Notes: generated by a model not told the origin, from the sequence alone. A stretch of 64,000 bases of DNA from Jacaranda mimosifolia (GCA_018894105.1 CM032129.1:14577968-14641967); one strand, 5' to 3'. Positions 26,640 to 40,995 are shown, counted from the stretch's first letter. Numbers and translations: made by a program.

Positions 26640-29583
26640 TGAAGAGAATTATTTGTCTTTTCCACCATCATTTCCTTCATTGCGGAAGGAAGATATACCT
26701 TCAATCACATTTAACTTTTCCATCATTACTCCTAATGTTCTCATCAAAGCCTCCTCTCTTGCCTTTGACTCTTCGGCTATCTTCTTTGCATCCTCTCGCT
26801 CTCATAGCTTCCTCCATAATGATTGCTTCCCTTGTTGCAGTTGCCTTTCTTTTCTTAGACAGTTATTGATCAATTGCTTTTGCAATAGCATCTTGCAGTT
26901 GATCTTGACTAATATAGGCTGGTGAAGATGTCTCTGATAGTGACTCAAAGGAATTCCCAGCAACAATAAGCTCACGATAATGGTAAGCATTCCAAAAACC
27001 ATACACTCTACCCTTACATGGACCGCTAATGATCTCAAGCCATTTCTTTGCATCAAATGAGCTTTTAGGAGTAGGGTTGCTGCCATGTTGACTAATATAT
27101 TCTTGATAACACCCATCTTATTTGAATATCCAAATATTGAAAACAAAAATTAGCCTGAAAAGAAAAAAAAGCCTGATTTTTATTACAACTAAAAATACTT
27201 ATCACATAAGTAAATACACTTTGTTAATAAAGCAAGACAGGAGAAGAATAACCAAGAGTAAGTTATATTGATGTATGAAATTAGAAGATATGAAAAACAT
27301 TAATATTATAAATATATATTGTGAATAAACATAGTGAAGATGCAACTGAGAACTTAAGCCACACTAGTTAGTCAATATCATAAAAAAGCATGAGTATCAC
27401 AAAACATTCATTTCAGCCTTGTAGGGATCAAAAGACAATAATATAGATGTCTCATTATCACATTATCCACCAAAAGGCTAATGAAGCTTGAAACTTCTAT
27501 AATATGAAATGAAAGATGAAGTTCTCACCATTTTTTAGAATTAAAAACAATAGGAGTTCAATTGTTTGAAATTCATTCATTCTAAAAGCACATGTACAAA
27601 ACTTGTTCCATTTGAGAATGGTGGATGATCTACTGGTGACTGATGGTGGCTGACTGTGGTGTTGATGGAGATTGACTATTACCATAAAAAAAAAAAGAAA
27701 ACCTATAACTAGATAGAGGAATTTCTAGAAAGTCTCATGTATAGACGAACATATGAACTTGAAAGCTTTTAACCCTATTAACTTACAAATAGAGTTGGTG
27801 AACCACATTTCTAAGGAGCCATAAATCGACTACTCTATTCTCAACAAATGTATTTGGATAGATAAATAATATGCCCACTCTACTCTAAATTACTTAAGAT
27901 AAAGCACATATTAGTTCCAAAGAAAGATAATTAATTAGTACTAGACACCTTGTCCCCATACCATTATTATTTTAACTGAAATTTAAATCAAATAGCTGTT
28001 TTGCAACTCAGCATGGACTCTTCTTTTCTAAATTTAAACCAAATAACTATTCCAAATGCAATGTGATACCTAATAAGCAGCGAAGCTATAACCTTTCAAG
28101 AAAACTATGTTCACCAAATTTAAGAGTACATCACCAATGCAGTTTTGACTATAAGTGTTCGAAGTAAAGATTTGACAAACAATTTGACACATATTACTAA
28201 ATTCTATAGAATGAAAACCATGATCACATATTTCTGTATCATATAAAAAGAAAACCAATGTCTATACTTGTCAAGACAAAATTACATTGTAAAACTCATG
28301 TCATTTCAATTTTTTATGGATTTTGTACTTGCTTGGACCGTCTCAGATTTATTGTCAGTGTATTTCTCTTTTCCTTGTGCTTTCTAGTAAGTCCTTTCAT
28401 GAAGCTCGACTTGACTAATTGATCTACCAGTTTGTGCCTACATTAAACAAGTTTAAATTAAAGTTTGCATTTGATAAAAAAAATAATAATAAATTAATGA
28501 AAGAAGTCTAACCTCCATTCTCCTTGCATGCTTGGCAAAAGAAATAGAGCCACCAGTATATTGACTCATCTTTTTCAGTCAATCCATTTTGCCTTGCTTT
28601 TTTGCATCTCTCTTGGTAGTTTGGTGAACTCATATGTATATCGCAAATTTTTTCTCAATCACTTGTCTGCATATTTTTAGGAACAATCTTTTGAATATCC
28701 ATCGGGTCATCTACATCGGCTTCCTTTATTGCTTTCTTCTTGCATTGGTAGATGATATCCTTAAAGCTTCTCTTGTATGTTTCTCCCACGAGTGCCTAAT
28801 ACTGACTTCATATTTAGGCAGCCACAAAGCATTCCTACACAAAATGCACAAGGAAGAGCAAACATCAATGTTACAAAAACTAATTACATCATTTAATATT
28901 GTTATTATGCAAAAAATTAGATTCTTAAAGAAATAATTTACTCTAAATTTTTCATAAAGAAATTCCTCCCTATCTTGAGGAACTTGCTCCCAAGTTGGCC
29001 AAAGACCCATGTACTTCCTCAAAATATCCATGATTCTATGAGAAGCAATCCCTGTTATAAATCTGACAATTAATACAAGATGAATGAAATAAATATTTCC
29101 TAATAAATCTTTTGTAGAACTCTCATAATATTAACTTATGCACCAATTTTAAAAGGTGAATAAAATACCCGTCATGGTTTGGCTGTATAAAAATACGGCT
29201 ATCACGGTTATTAGGTGCATGACTTCCTTATGTTTCACCTATTGTTCTTCCATGAGATGAATTTTGCTTTCAATTGATTACCACTCTTGCTCTACCTCAT
29301 TATTTGGAGTCAGTAAATGCTCCTTATATTCTGGAGAAGGAACACTTTCCTCAGAGTCAACTACTGAAGTAGGCAATCCCATACTAGGAATCTCATATAG
29401 GGTTAGTGTAAAACGCGCGTCAGATTGTACTTGCCCTTGACTAATTAACTCTACCTCGCCTATTTGAACCTTGGCCTCTAGTCGACATCCTGCACAATTA
29501 AACAATAACATAGTCAACAAGTTAAACAATAAGATATAAAGCAAAATAAAACAATAAAAAAATAAAAAAGACATATAATGCAA
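26640..29583 (-). pseudogene. CACTA second gene (Transposase_24/TNPA-like), degenerate
   Basis: Downstream partner gene of the CACTA transposase. Recognisable blocks, read on the minus strand, are an N-terminal segment near 29583-29278, a block with LRKYMGLWPTWEQVPQ and EEFLYEKFRV near 29031-28930, HSWEKHTREAL near 28780, and a C-terminal block near 27090-26900 reading through KKWLEIISGPCKGRVYGFGN and YHYRELIVAG across a frame change. These match the plant transposase (Ptta/En/Spm, Transposase_24) family seen next to TNP2 genes. Introns and several stops or shifts separate the blocks; I could not build a full open frame. Confidence 0.65.
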
Positions 29584-29649
29584 TCAAATAAACAAATAAT
29601 ATTTCATCTTACACATCAAAAGTTAATTAACCTCATCCTAACCACTGGT

Positions 29650-32600
29650 TGAATCAAAATCTTCAAACTTTGCTTCTTTTCCTCACTATTTTCTTCTTCG
29701 ATTTCCTCTTATTCTTCATCTCCTCCATCCATTCCATTTCTTATTGACTGGATCAAATTATGTTGCATTTCATTAGAAGATATTTCTATTGTATTTGTAT
29801 TTTGATCAACTAAGATACTTGAATTCTCAAGATCAACATTAATTGGAACTTCAAACAGAGTTGCCACATCATCTTCTTGATATGGAGCTTCAACATTTGA
29901 TTCATTTTCTTGGTTTGACATTAAAACTGATGGGATATATATTTTCTACTTCTTGCCTTTATTTTCCACACCACATACCAATCCCGTCTATCCCTACTCA
30001 TAGATAGAAAACTTGTGTAGCATACTTGTGCATGTTGAGCTAATATAAAAGGATCATTTGTATTAAGATTTCTCCGATGGTTGATCTCGACAAGTCCGAA
30101 CTGTGGATGTACTTAATCCTTCTATCAGACAAGTCATACCAATGACATTTAAACAGACAACTTTGTTTCCTTGTCCAAAGTATTCTGGCTTCAATATCTC
30201 TTCCAACATGCCATAATAATCCACTTCGTCGTCACTTCAGAAGCTCCCCTATACTCAAACACCACTATTCATGGTTAATTTGTGCTCTCCATAATCGATC
30301 TTGTGGAATTTGAACCCATTCACAAAATAACTATTACACGTTTTAACCCATCAGTTAGGGCCTCGTGCTAATTGCCTAATATTTATCTCCAATCACATGG
30401 GAACTATCCATCACTTGCTTAAGAGTTTAGAAATTATACTCTATGGGTCATATAACAATTGACATTATTTAAATTTGGGATGATTAATACTTACATATTC
30501 TTGAAGCCATTGTGGAAATTTTGTATCCCATAGTCTCCCTAATTCGATGTCTATTACATACCGGTGTTTTCTGGACATGTCTTCATCAAATATGCTACAA
30601 GGACCCAAGGAATAACCATAAAATAAGTTTTCAAAATTTTATTTGTTTTATTGAATTTTATAGAGAGAACTTACTTTGCCAAATGAACGACCTCTAAACA
30701 ATTTAGTAGCACATATCTATGCATTTCCATATATTCAGTATCATCTTCAAATAGTCAACCTTTTCTTTGAATCCAAAGAGGTCTCCCTGGATGACACAAG
30801 ATTGAAAGAAGCCCACTTGAATCTACATCTCCACTATCATCATTTCTTAGTACCTGATTAAGCATTCTTTGTACATTAGGATCAAAGTACAATGAGAAGA
30901 ATGTTGCAACTTCCTCAATGATGTAAGTTCTACAATAAAAGCTTCAACATGGGCTCGATTTTTAACTTTTTGCTTCATATGACATAAATTCTACAACGTA
31001 ATTTATCACCAAACATTATAGTTTAAGTGTAAGATAATTTATGTGCAAATACAATTACTCTTAATAATACATAGGGATAATACATTTCAAATGAATACAT
31101 CCATTAATACTGTACAGGTCCACCCACCTTAGCTTCATACGCTAAGTGGATTGGAAGATGCTCCATCACATCAAAGAATACTGGTGGGAATATTTTTTTT
31201 AAGTTTACATTGAATCTCAGGATATTTTTTTCAAGATGTTCCATATGTTATGCAAGATAGTTGAGCATATGTCCTTAAAGAAAGAACCCAACTTCGATAT
31301 TGCTTCCCACACCGATTTAGGCAAAAGGTCACAGAAAGCAATTGGAATCAATCTCTGCATAAATACATGAGAATTATAACTTTTCATTGCATAAAACTTT
31401 GACTCCTTTTCATCTATGCATCGAGCTATATTTGAAACATAGCCATTAGGGAGTTTTAGGCCCTTAGCCCATTTTCAAATTTCTCTTACTTGTTCGATGC
31501 TTAACGAATAAGTTGCTTTTCGGCTTCCAAAATTTTTCTCTATTGTTAAAGCATATGGAGTTCTGGCTGATTACAATAAAGTTCTAAGTCCCAGTGTGCA
31601 TTTCCATTGTTCTTTGACTTTTCCTTTATATCTAGAACTGTGTTGAAGATATTTTCAAACACATTTCTCTCAATATGCATCACATCCAAATTATGGCTAG
31701 TAAGATTAGTGCACAAATAAGCCAACTCTCAAAATATGCTTTTTCTAATCTAGTTATGTGTAATGCCAAATCCAGGCAAAGGACTAAGATTGCCATTCTT
31801 ATCATATATTTGGGAGGGAAGTTGAGATACACGCCTCATGATTTCTTCACCTGACAAATGTGGATGGGGAGGCTTGTTTTCATGCTAGCCTCTCATAACA
31901 TATCAATTTGTCATCTATATGTGTGACGAAGAGGTAGAAATTTTCTATAACAATCAAACTATGATTGCTTCCATTCATTCTATAGACAAAAAGATTTTGT
32001 ATGCTCCATGCAATATGGACATGACAACTTTCCATGAGTACTCCAACAAAAATCTATGCCATAAGTAGGCAAATCATTGATTGTCCACAAAAGAGCTGTT
32101 TTTATCATAAAATTTTATTGTCTAAATACATCATAATTTTCAACCCTTTCAATCATAAGTTTCAACCCCTTCATTCCATAACTATTTCAATTCATCAATT
32201 AGAGGCCGTGAAAACACATCTAGTTTTTTCCTATGATATTTAGGGCCGAGAATAACCATACTTGAGAATATATATGATTCATCCATGCACATTCTTTGAG
32301 GAAGATTGTACACAATTAACATCACTGGCCAACAATAATATGGAATACTATTGTTGTTGAAGGGGGTGAATCCATCTGTGCATAATCTGAGACGAACATT
32401 ACGTGGCCCTGATGAAAAGAAAGGATGAGTACGATCAAATTGTTTCCATGCTTCACCACGTGCAGGGTGTGCCATGCTACCATCCTTACATTAATTTTTC
32501 ATTTCCTTAGACCTTTTTTTTATATATAAAGTCTTTGGAGTCTGGGAATTATAGGTAGGTAGCGCAACAACATATAAGACACATTTTTTTTTTGGAGCTT

Positions 32601-33357
32601 GGTGTTCTAGGCTTATATCTAGCGTGATGATAGATCATGTATCTTGTCTTTTCCATGCTCTCTTTGTAGTACAACATGCAATTATTAACACAAACATCAA
32701 TTTTGTTACAATCCAAACCAAGCCATGCCACCATCTTCTTTGTATTATACAAGTTACTCGGGAAAGTCTCATCTTCTGATATCATACTTTTCATTACTGC
32801 TATGATGCGATCAACACATGATTGTGACAAGTTAAAATCAAAATTGATATTCAACAACTGAGAAACCACTGACAACCTATTATGCTTCTTGCAACCATGC
32901 CATAAAAGTTCTTCTGCATCTTTTAATAGATCAAAGAATTTTTGGACATGTCATTTAGGGGGTTGTTCAGTGTTCATTGGTTGTTCATCCCTATCAAATC
33001 CCCAATCAAAGTTATGCCTCTGGCATCTATAACCATACTCCTCATCCCTATATTTTTATTATTTTTGGACTCGGAATGTTCCCCAACAAAACCTTGAATC
33101 CAAGGTTCCTCGTGAGCATCCCATGTAGTGTAACCATGCTCAAAACCATACTTTTTGAGGTGATAATGTACAGTATCATGATTATCAAACCTCATATTAT
33201 GACACTTTGAGTAACGGCATCTTATACAACCATGGTCTACAACCTCAGGATGAGAATAGACAAAGTTTAAAAATTATTTAACCCCTTTATCAAACTCATT
33301 AGATAGAAATCCATTTGCATCAAGTTGTTGCCACATCCAACTTCGATCGTTAGACAT
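29650..33357 (-). pseudogene. CACTA transposase (TNP2 type), degenerate
   Basis: Starts at 33357 with MSNDRSWMWQQLDANGFL, the transposase-associated domain, including CRYSKCHN zinc ligands and HYHLKKYGF; a TAA interrupts it near 33275. The Transposase_21 (tnp2) region follows: KKMVAWLGLDCNKIDVC and CMLYYK near 32760-32660, then HPARGEAWKQFDRTHP, NVRLRLCTDGFTPF, YCWPVMLIVYNLP and LDVFSRPLIDELK at 32475-32182. More tnp2 blocks (IPVAFRDLLP-like, WEAISKLGSFF) lie near 31340-31250. A DUF4216-like block (FGLVEINHRR, NDPFILAQHAQVCY) lies near 30110-30000, and an acidic tail at 29921-29650. Numerous stops and frame changes mean it cannot encode an active transposase. Confidence 0.85.
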
Positions 33358-33899
33358 ATTTTCTACAATTTCAGTTACGCACATGTTCATCAATATACTG
33401 CTTATTTAGTTAAAAAAGAAGATTCAATCTAATTTTTTAGGCTAATTTGAGCATCTGATGAAGGTGAATTGGTTAGGTACACGAGATTTAATGTTTATAT
33501 TAGTTTTTGCTAATTTTAGAATATTTATTTTGTCACCTTTTTTGTGATTTTCATGTTATTCATAAGATATCATCTTTTATCTAATTTTTCAATGGACTTT
33601 AGTACCTAATACTCAAAGTTTCTTGGAGAAATTGAAGTTAGATGTAAGGGAAGAACTTTTGGAAATCTAAGGACTATGACTAGGAGTAAAAGTAATACGA
33701 CAATAGTATATGAATATTCTTTTGTTGTCCCCCCGTCTTACTTGATAACCATTTATCTTGACCCTGAAAAATAGTTTTAACCTTTATTACTAAGTTTAAA
33801 TTATATGCTTAATTTAATACTCTTGATATTTTTTTATTTTCGTTTAATGTTTTATTTTGTATTTCATATTATGAATATAAGCAAAATATATGCTTCAGT

Positions 33900-34311
33900 G
33901 TTATTTATTTAATTTCTAATATATATTTAAAATGGATTTATATAATTGAAAATGCAAAATGACATAATAAATTAGTATAGATCACATCTGAAGTATAACT
34001 TGGGGAATGATACATAATTGCGGTAGAAATACTTGAAGATACAATCAAGTAGTTTACTAAACAACAATAATATTCTCAAAGAATATGGGGTTGCTGCATA
34101 CCTATTTCGGCAAATCCTACATAAACACAACCATCTTTGTATGTTAACTTGAGTTAATTAGACTTAAATTGGAGCAATTAATTAATTTAATATACATAGT
34201 AGTGTAATTAACTTCTTAAACTCTTTATTACATGATACACATATATATCACTAGTGATATAATTAGAACCTATCACAAGATATTTTATAATTTTAATTTG
34301 AATGGTATAAG
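33900..34311. repeat. Internal CACTA duplication, copy 1 left part
   Basis: Matches 46172-46590 closely. The match resumes after the nested retrotransposon at 44832-45126, so copy 1 is split by that insertion. Confidence 0.88.
34307..34311. repeat. 5-bp target duplication ATAAG, left
   Basis: Directly before the 5' LTR and repeated at 44832-44836 directly after the 3' LTR. Confidence 0.9.
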
Positions 34312-35033
34312 TGATAGGGGTATAGCCTACAAGCCCAACAAAATGCCGGCCCAGTATTAAGTCCAGGTAAACTAGGCCCAAGCAGGTTTGCCGGCAACAA
34401 ACTAGGCCCTAGGCCCAGATGCACCAATATCGAAGTTTATGGAAGTTTAGATCAACCTCAAAGGTCGATCCTCCTGACCATAGATGTCGGAACATGCAAC
34501 TAGTGACGTGGCTGCCTAGAAGTAGGAGCATTAATGGAAGCCTCTGCCACCCATCGCATCTACATTAAATACAACCAAACTACCATCCTATTCGCATTTA
34601 ATGGCCTTGACAGCACATCACCTCCGTATTAATAGTAGTAAAGGCGTTCCTAATTGCCGCCCCATCACAAGCATGATGCTATGCCAAGTCGAAAAGACCT
34701 ATATTATCCCTACCTAAAGAAGAGAAGATCTAATCCATGTTGGGGCTAAGATTATCTTTTCAACTTCTTCTTAAGTACTATAAATACCTTCATCTTAGAA
34801 ATAAAGGTATGCCTTCAATTGACTTTAAGCCGTTACTCTGCCAAATTATTCCCTGGTCGAATACTGACTTAAGCATCAGAGGGTCTTAGCCGAGGAACCT
34901 CTCAGCTAGCCTAACGTTTGTTCACTGGTTGCAAGATTTGACCCGCACATCATATCCTTAACCCATTTTTTTAGTCGAGTTGGACCGCCCGGTTGAAACC
35001 AAGAAGTCCATCTTACCAAAAAAGATATCATCG
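34312..35033 (+). repeat. 5' LTR of the Tat element
   Basis: Runs from TGATAGGGGTATAGCC to GATATCATCG. It aligns throughout with 44109-44831. A final CA has mutated to CG, as shown by the other copy. Confidence 0.92.
34779..34786 (+). promoter_or_regulatory. TATA box in the 5' LTR
   Basis: TATAAATA, conserved at about 44577-44584 in the 3' LTR, so it is the likely core promoter of the retrotransposon. Confidence 0.6.
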
Positions 35034-35053
35034 TTTGGCATTGTCCATGTGAC
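35034..35053 (+). other. Diverged primer-binding site
   Basis: TTTGGCATTGTCCATG follows the 5' LTR immediately. It resembles the TTTGGCGCCGT-type primer-binding site usual in Tat/Athila elements but has mismatches. Confidence 0.5.
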
Positions 35054-35073
35054 ATGAAATCTACCATCGAAAA

Positions 35074-36545
35074 ATGGTGAACACTAGGCAAACTATTTAT
35101 GAGAGGCAGAGTGACAGTAGGTTACTGCCACCACCGCTATCGCCGCCACAATCTCAGCCAGACCAGCAAGCCAAGGGTCCGAGCTCTCAATCGAAGAAAA
35201 TGGTCACCTTGACAATCCTTCTGCTCATGCAAATAATTTTTGACCAAATATCCGCACATTTCTTAGCACAGTTGTCTACTACTTTGCAAAGGCACAATAA
35301 CCAACTTGTGGCTGCAGCTAGTGCTATGCCACACTCCTTTGCTAGGAAGAAAGACCCTTATATGAGGATAAAATAAAGAATGAAGAACGTTGCAATCCAA
35401 GTAGATGTGATGTTAACCCTAGTCATTTCCCGTGAGACGAAAATTGCTATCAGCCTCGTGAGGAAGTAGCAAATCCAGTCGAACACCTCGCCCGATCTAA
35501 TCGAGCCCAGCAATGCTAGAGGGTCTAGCGCAATAGAGCTCAGCAAAGTAAAGACCTACTCGAGCAGATCGAGATGAATAGAAAGAGATGTCATATCAAG
35601 TTCAAAGCTAAACAGGCGATTGGAAGAAATGTCAAGAAGATACACTAAAAGAATTCAACTTGACAACACCCCCAGGCTCCGACGAGAAAGGGAATCCCCA
35701 TTCATCCAAGAGATAATTGAGGAATGCATAGCAATCGATGTAAAAATCCCAATTAGATTGCCTAAGTATGATGGATCAACCGACCCAACGAGCACCTACT
35801 TCAGTTCGAGCACATGATGCAGCTCCATGGCCACAATAACCATACCCACACAAAAATATTGGTCACCACTTTTCTGGGAATAGCACTAGAGTGGTTTGTT
35901 AAGTTGGAACCTACATTCATTTCTCCTTTGACCAACTCTGCAACAAATTCCTCCACCAATTCACTAGTAGAAGGAAAGCAAAGCTCTTTCATACTGAACT
36001 CCATACGGTGAAACAGAATGAAAGTGAGTCTCTTTGAGATTTCTTTGCTAGGTTTAATATCGAGGTATTAAAAACTGATAACCCCATGATTGAATTTTTT
36101 ATTGATGTGTTATTCCTCGTACTGAGGCACAAGTAGTGTGCCAAAGCTATAGTCAAGAGAGATCGTGAACAGTAGAGGAGCTCCTCGACCTCACAAAGAG
36201 GTACATGAATCAGAAAGATATGAATAAGATGAAATATAGAAGCGAAAAGAATGAAAAAAAGAAAGGAAATGAGAAAAATGATAGGCATCAGAAGGACAAC
36301 CACAAGAGGTTTCATAATTATGCTCTACTGAATACTCCAAAAAAAGGTCTTGTTTGCAATCCAAAATGAAAACCTCCTCAAAAGGCCAAGAAAACTCAAT
36401 GAAACACCAGCCACAACAAACTCCAAAAAGTATTGCCATTTTCACAAGTAGAAGGGCCATGATATGGAAGATTGCTTTAACCTTCAAGACGATATTGAAG
36501 ACTTATCTGACAAGACCACCTGAAAAAATATATCTATGAGAAGGC
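35074..36545 (+). pseudogene. gag remnant of the Tat element
   Basis: Structural capsid gene. It begins MVNTRQTIYERQ, a start often seen in plant gypsy gag. The retrotransposon gag domain lies near 35690-35990: SPFIQEIIEECI, IPIRLPKYDGSTDPT, MMQLHGHNNH, and ALEWFVKLEPTFI after a frameshift near 35810. Further stops and shifts follow near 36050 and 36360. Zinc-knuckle-like residues are not intact. Confidence 0.8.
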
Positions 36546-36839
36546 TAAGCAAGCCATGGCCTAACCCGACCAAACTCCTATAGAGAATAGTTTATTAGAC
36601 CAATAAAAGATGATGAGAAAAGAGAAAGGTCGACGAAGATCGTCTCTCCTTGAGAGATGTGATTGATACTATTGCAGGGGGACCAATAGGAAGAGACTCT
36701 AAATCAGCAAAGAGACAAGAACAACAAAAGCTTAAATCAACCAAGTCAATGCTAACCAAGAAAGTTTTTCAGCTTTCGACCAGTGCAGACCCTATTTCTT
36801 TTTTAGATTATGACCTCTCTCACTTGGGAGGTCAATGAG

Positions 36840-39800
36840 TATAGAGCAAATTAGATTGGCTACTTGTGGTCACTATTGAGATTGCAAACTTCGAAGTAAG
36901 AAAGATCTTAGTCGACAATGGCATCTCAGTTACCATAATCTTCTTGTCGACATTAGAAAGAATAAAGTTGGGAAAGCTAAAGTTTGAACTAGTTCGTACC
37001 CCACTGGTCAGATTCGGTGGATCAGAGATCATACCAATTGGATCTATTAACTTGCCCATATTGTTTGGGGAAGCGCCCAAAAGGTGCACACTCATGGTCA
37101 ACTATCTAGTCGTGGATGCACCCTTTGCTTATAATGCCATAATCAAGAGACCAACACTTAACAATATGAAGAAAGCATGGTGTTGCTACACCATTTCGAT
37201 CGAGGCAAGCGAGCAAAAAGCCCAACCAAACCTGAAACCCTAAGGGGACATCCCAGTAATAGAACCCGAGAAGAGACAGCTAAACCAAAGAGAAAGAGAG
37301 AAGAGACAGGGTTGAGCTAGTTGAGGAATTCAAAATAATAGAATTGGAACCTGAAAATTCGGACAAGACCACAAGAATAGGGACTAACTTGGGAGGCAAT
37401 ATAAAGTGCATGTTGTCGATTTCCTTAAAAAAAGAATTGATGTTTTCTCATAGAAAATAATCGACCTCAGGGGAATTGACCCCCAAGTCATTGTCCACCA
37501 TCTTAATGTGAATCCATATTTCAAACCAGTCAAACAGAAAATCAGGACATGCAATGTTGAGAGGTGCCAGATCTTCGAGGAAAAGGTCACCAAACTTTTA
37601 GAGACATGCTACATAATAGAAATACAATATCCTAGTTGGTTATATAATATAGTCCTTGTCCTTAAAAATAAGGGCAAATGGAGAATGTGTAATGATTTCA
37701 CTGATCTTAATAAAGCATGCCCTAAGGACCCTTACTCATTAGTTGACTCAACAGCAGGTTGCAACCTCTTGAGCATCATGGATGCTTTTCAAGGATACTA
37801 CCAAATCTTCATAGCTCCCGAGGACAGGGACAAAACCACATTTGTGGTCCCAAATAGTGTATATTATTTCTCAATCATGCCATTTGGCTTAAAAAATGCT
37901 TGATCAACTTACCAAAGATTAGTGAACTTCATGTTCAAGAATGAAATCGGTCAATCCATAAAGGTCTATATATGTAGATGATATGATTGTTAAGATAGAA
38001 AATAAAGCAAACTACTTATACGACCTTGATCACACATTTTCAATATTAAGGGCATTTGACATAAAGTTTAATCCCAAAAAATGCAAATTTAGAGTAAGGG
38101 GTAGAAAGTTCTTAGGCTGCATGGTCAACTATAGAGGCATTGAAGCTAATCCACAAAAGATATTGGCAATTCGAGACATTCCACCACCAAAGATAGTAAG
38201 GGACGTTCAAAGGTTGGTCGAAAGAATCATTGCTCTAGAGCAATTTATTGCTCGATTGGCAGATAAAAGTCCACCATTTTTCAAGATCCTCAGGAATGTG
38301 AGGAAGTTATAGTAGATAGAAAAATATGACTAGGCCCTGGTCGACCTAAAGCAATATCTGACCAATGCTCTACTACTTACTAAACCCACAGTCGGAGAGG
38401 TCTTGTACCTATACTTGGTAGTTTCTGCAACAGCTGTTAGTTCACTCTTGGTATTTACTCAGCAAGGCTCACACAGACTAATATATTATACCAACAAAGC
38501 TCTACAAGGTCCCGAGCACAACTATTTGGAGATTGAAAAATTCGCCTTTGCCTTGATCACAGTGGCAAAAAAGCTAAGGCCTTATTTACTGTCGTACACC
38601 ATTATTATTCTAACGAACCAACCCCTAAAGTAGGTCTATCCAAACTAGATACATCCAAGAGACTGATCAAATAGACTATCGAATTAGGAGAATTTGACAT
38701 CAAGTTTCAACTCCAAATAGCTACAAAAGCCTAAGTGTTAGCAGATTTCGAGTAGAGCGTGTCGACCTCCCTACAGTGGTCGAACAGGATCAACTAGTTT
38801 GGTCCTTACATATTGACGGATTGGCCATATCCTTCGAAGGTGGAGCAGGAATTTTTTTGCACTCTCCTCAAGATGAAGATTATGATTTCACCATCAAACT
38901 CAACTACACAATCACAAACAACAAAATGGAGTACGAAGCCTTAATTGTAGGTATGAAGATGGCCCTTGACATGAAGGTCGAATTTGTAGCAGCTATCATG
39001 GACTCGCAATTGGTCGAGAAATAATTCGGGAGGAACTTTGAAGTGAAAGAAACAACCATGAACACATACCTACCGGAGGTTAGGAGGCTAGAATGAGAAT
39101 TCAAAAAATTCACACAAAGTCAGGTACCCAGGTCAAAAAATGATAGGGCAGATATGCTATCTAAATTTGCCAACTCGACTAGAGGTGCCAGAGAAAGAAC
39201 CATAACCTTATTGGTATCAAATAAGCCCACCACAAGCAACCTTTTGACAAAGCCAAGTTTTAAATATTAACGAGTTAAACCCTAGTTGGCAAGACAAAAT
39301 AAAATCCTACCTCAAAGAAAGAAAGCTACCATAAGACAAAGTAGAAGCTCGAAGGTTAAGGGGACGAGCAGCAAAATTTACCCTCGATGAGTTTGGTCAG
39401 TTGTATAAAAAGATCCATCTCAAGCCCCCACTGAGTTGTTTGATGTCAGAACAAGGACAAGAGGTCCTACAGGAGATCTACGTTGATATTTTCTAAAATC
39501 ATTCTGGGGGACGGTCGTTAGCTCACAAGGTTATTAGGCATGGTTACTTTTGGCCAACTTTACTGAGGGACGTGGTTGACTTTTCTCGAAAATGTTTATC
39601 CTGCCAAGTACACGCCAATATTTCTCACCAACCAGTTGCAACCCTTATCTTAGTCCAACTCACTTAACCCTTTGACCAGTAAGGGGTCAACATTGTAGGA
39701 TCATTCCTAAAAAGCCATGAGCGAAAGAAAGTACACTCTAGTTGCAGTAGAATGTTTCATTAAATGGGTCGAGGCGAAAGCCATACCAAAAACAACAGAT

Positions 39801-40516
39801 GTAGCAATAAGGAGTTTTTCATGGAAAAATATTATCTGTCGCTTTAGTCCATTGAAAGTGTTCATATCCGACAATAGCACGTAATCCCAAAGCAAGAGAA
39901 TGAGAGACTAGTGTAGAAGCCTGGGAATTAGGTAGCACTTCACTTCAGTGGGAAACTCGCAAGCGAATGGTCAGACAGAGGTCACCAATAGAACAATCCT
40001 AGATCATATCAAAACTCGACTGGAAGGATCTAAAGGTAGCTGGGAAGATGACCTCCCAGGCGTCTTTTAGGCCTATAGGACCACCCCAAAAATAGCTATG
40101 GGCCAAAGCCCTTAAACTTAGTTTATGGCTCAGAAGTAGTGGTTCTAACAAAATTAATCCTATATACAGCTCGGGTAATTCATTATAACCTGATCAAGAA
40201 TGAAGCAGAAAGGTTATTCGACCTCAAGACAATCAACGAGCTTCGGCAGCAAGCATTGACAAAAATACAAAGGTATCAGTTAATCATAGCCAAACACTAT
40301 GATAAAAGTATCGGGCTAAGATGCTTTAAAGTGGGCGATCTTGTCCTTAAAAAGGTTGAAATCTCAAAAAATATTGGCAAACTCGACCCAAAATGGGAAA
40401 GTCCCTACTCAGTGGTGAAAGTGATAAAGCACAACTCTTACCGACTAGCAGTTATGAGTGGAAATGAACTCCGCCAACCACGGAATACAACAAATTTGAA
40501 AAAGTTTTATGTGTAA
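36840..40516 (+). pseudogene. pol remnant: protease, RT, RNase H, second RNase H, integrase
   Basis: Protease: IEIANFEVRKILVDNG near 36870. Reverse transcriptase: 37508-37903 with KGKWRMCNDFTDLNKACPKD, SIMDAFQGYYQI and FGLKNA. The YVDD catalytic box is still encoded near 37970-37984 but is out of frame with the upstream part. First RNase H: 38403-38633. Second, archaeal-type RNase H: 38776-39170 with LHIDGLA, GGAGIFL and NKMEYEALIVGM. Integrase zinc region: HGYFWPTLLRDV and CLSCQVHAN near 39540-39620, followed by a degenerate catalytic core and an integrase C-terminus with FKVGDLVLKK at 40139-40516. The domain order PR-RT-RH-INT defines Ty3/gypsy. At least eight stops or frameshifts make it non-functional. 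Confidence 0.9.
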
Positions 40517-40589
40517 ACTGAGATCATGTAATCTCGCTTAGCCATGTTGATGAAAAAAAGCCCAATTCAATAAATATAAACTTGCCAAC

Positions 40590-40995
40590 CTCGAAGTCAT
40601 ATGATTAAATTAGTTTTTCACCAATTATTAAAGAATATTAAAATCGACCCCGCAGTCGCATGATTAAGTTTGACCAATTATTAAGGAATATTAAAGTTGA
40701 CCATGCAGTCGCATGATAGAGTCAATTTCTAACCAATTATTAAGGAATATTAAAGTCGACCCCGCAGTCGCATGATCGAGTCAATTTCTAACCAATATTA
40801 AAGAATATTAAAGTTGACCCCACAGTCGCATGATCGAGTCAGTTTCTGATCAATTATTAAATGATATTAAAAGTCGACCTCGCAGTCGAATGATGAAGTT
40901 GTTTTCTAACCTATTATTAAATAAAGTCAAAATCAACCACATAGTCGAACAATTATTAACCCCAAAGTCGAACAATTATTAAAGCAAATCTAAAT
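40590..40995 (+). repeat. Tandem repeats of about 60 bp downstream of pol
   Basis: Five to six diverged units each carry GTCGACC or TTGACC, CGCAGTCGCATGAT and CAATTATTAA. Such 3' tandem arrays are typical of Tat-lineage elements and in some plants seed satellite DNA. Confidence 0.85.
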
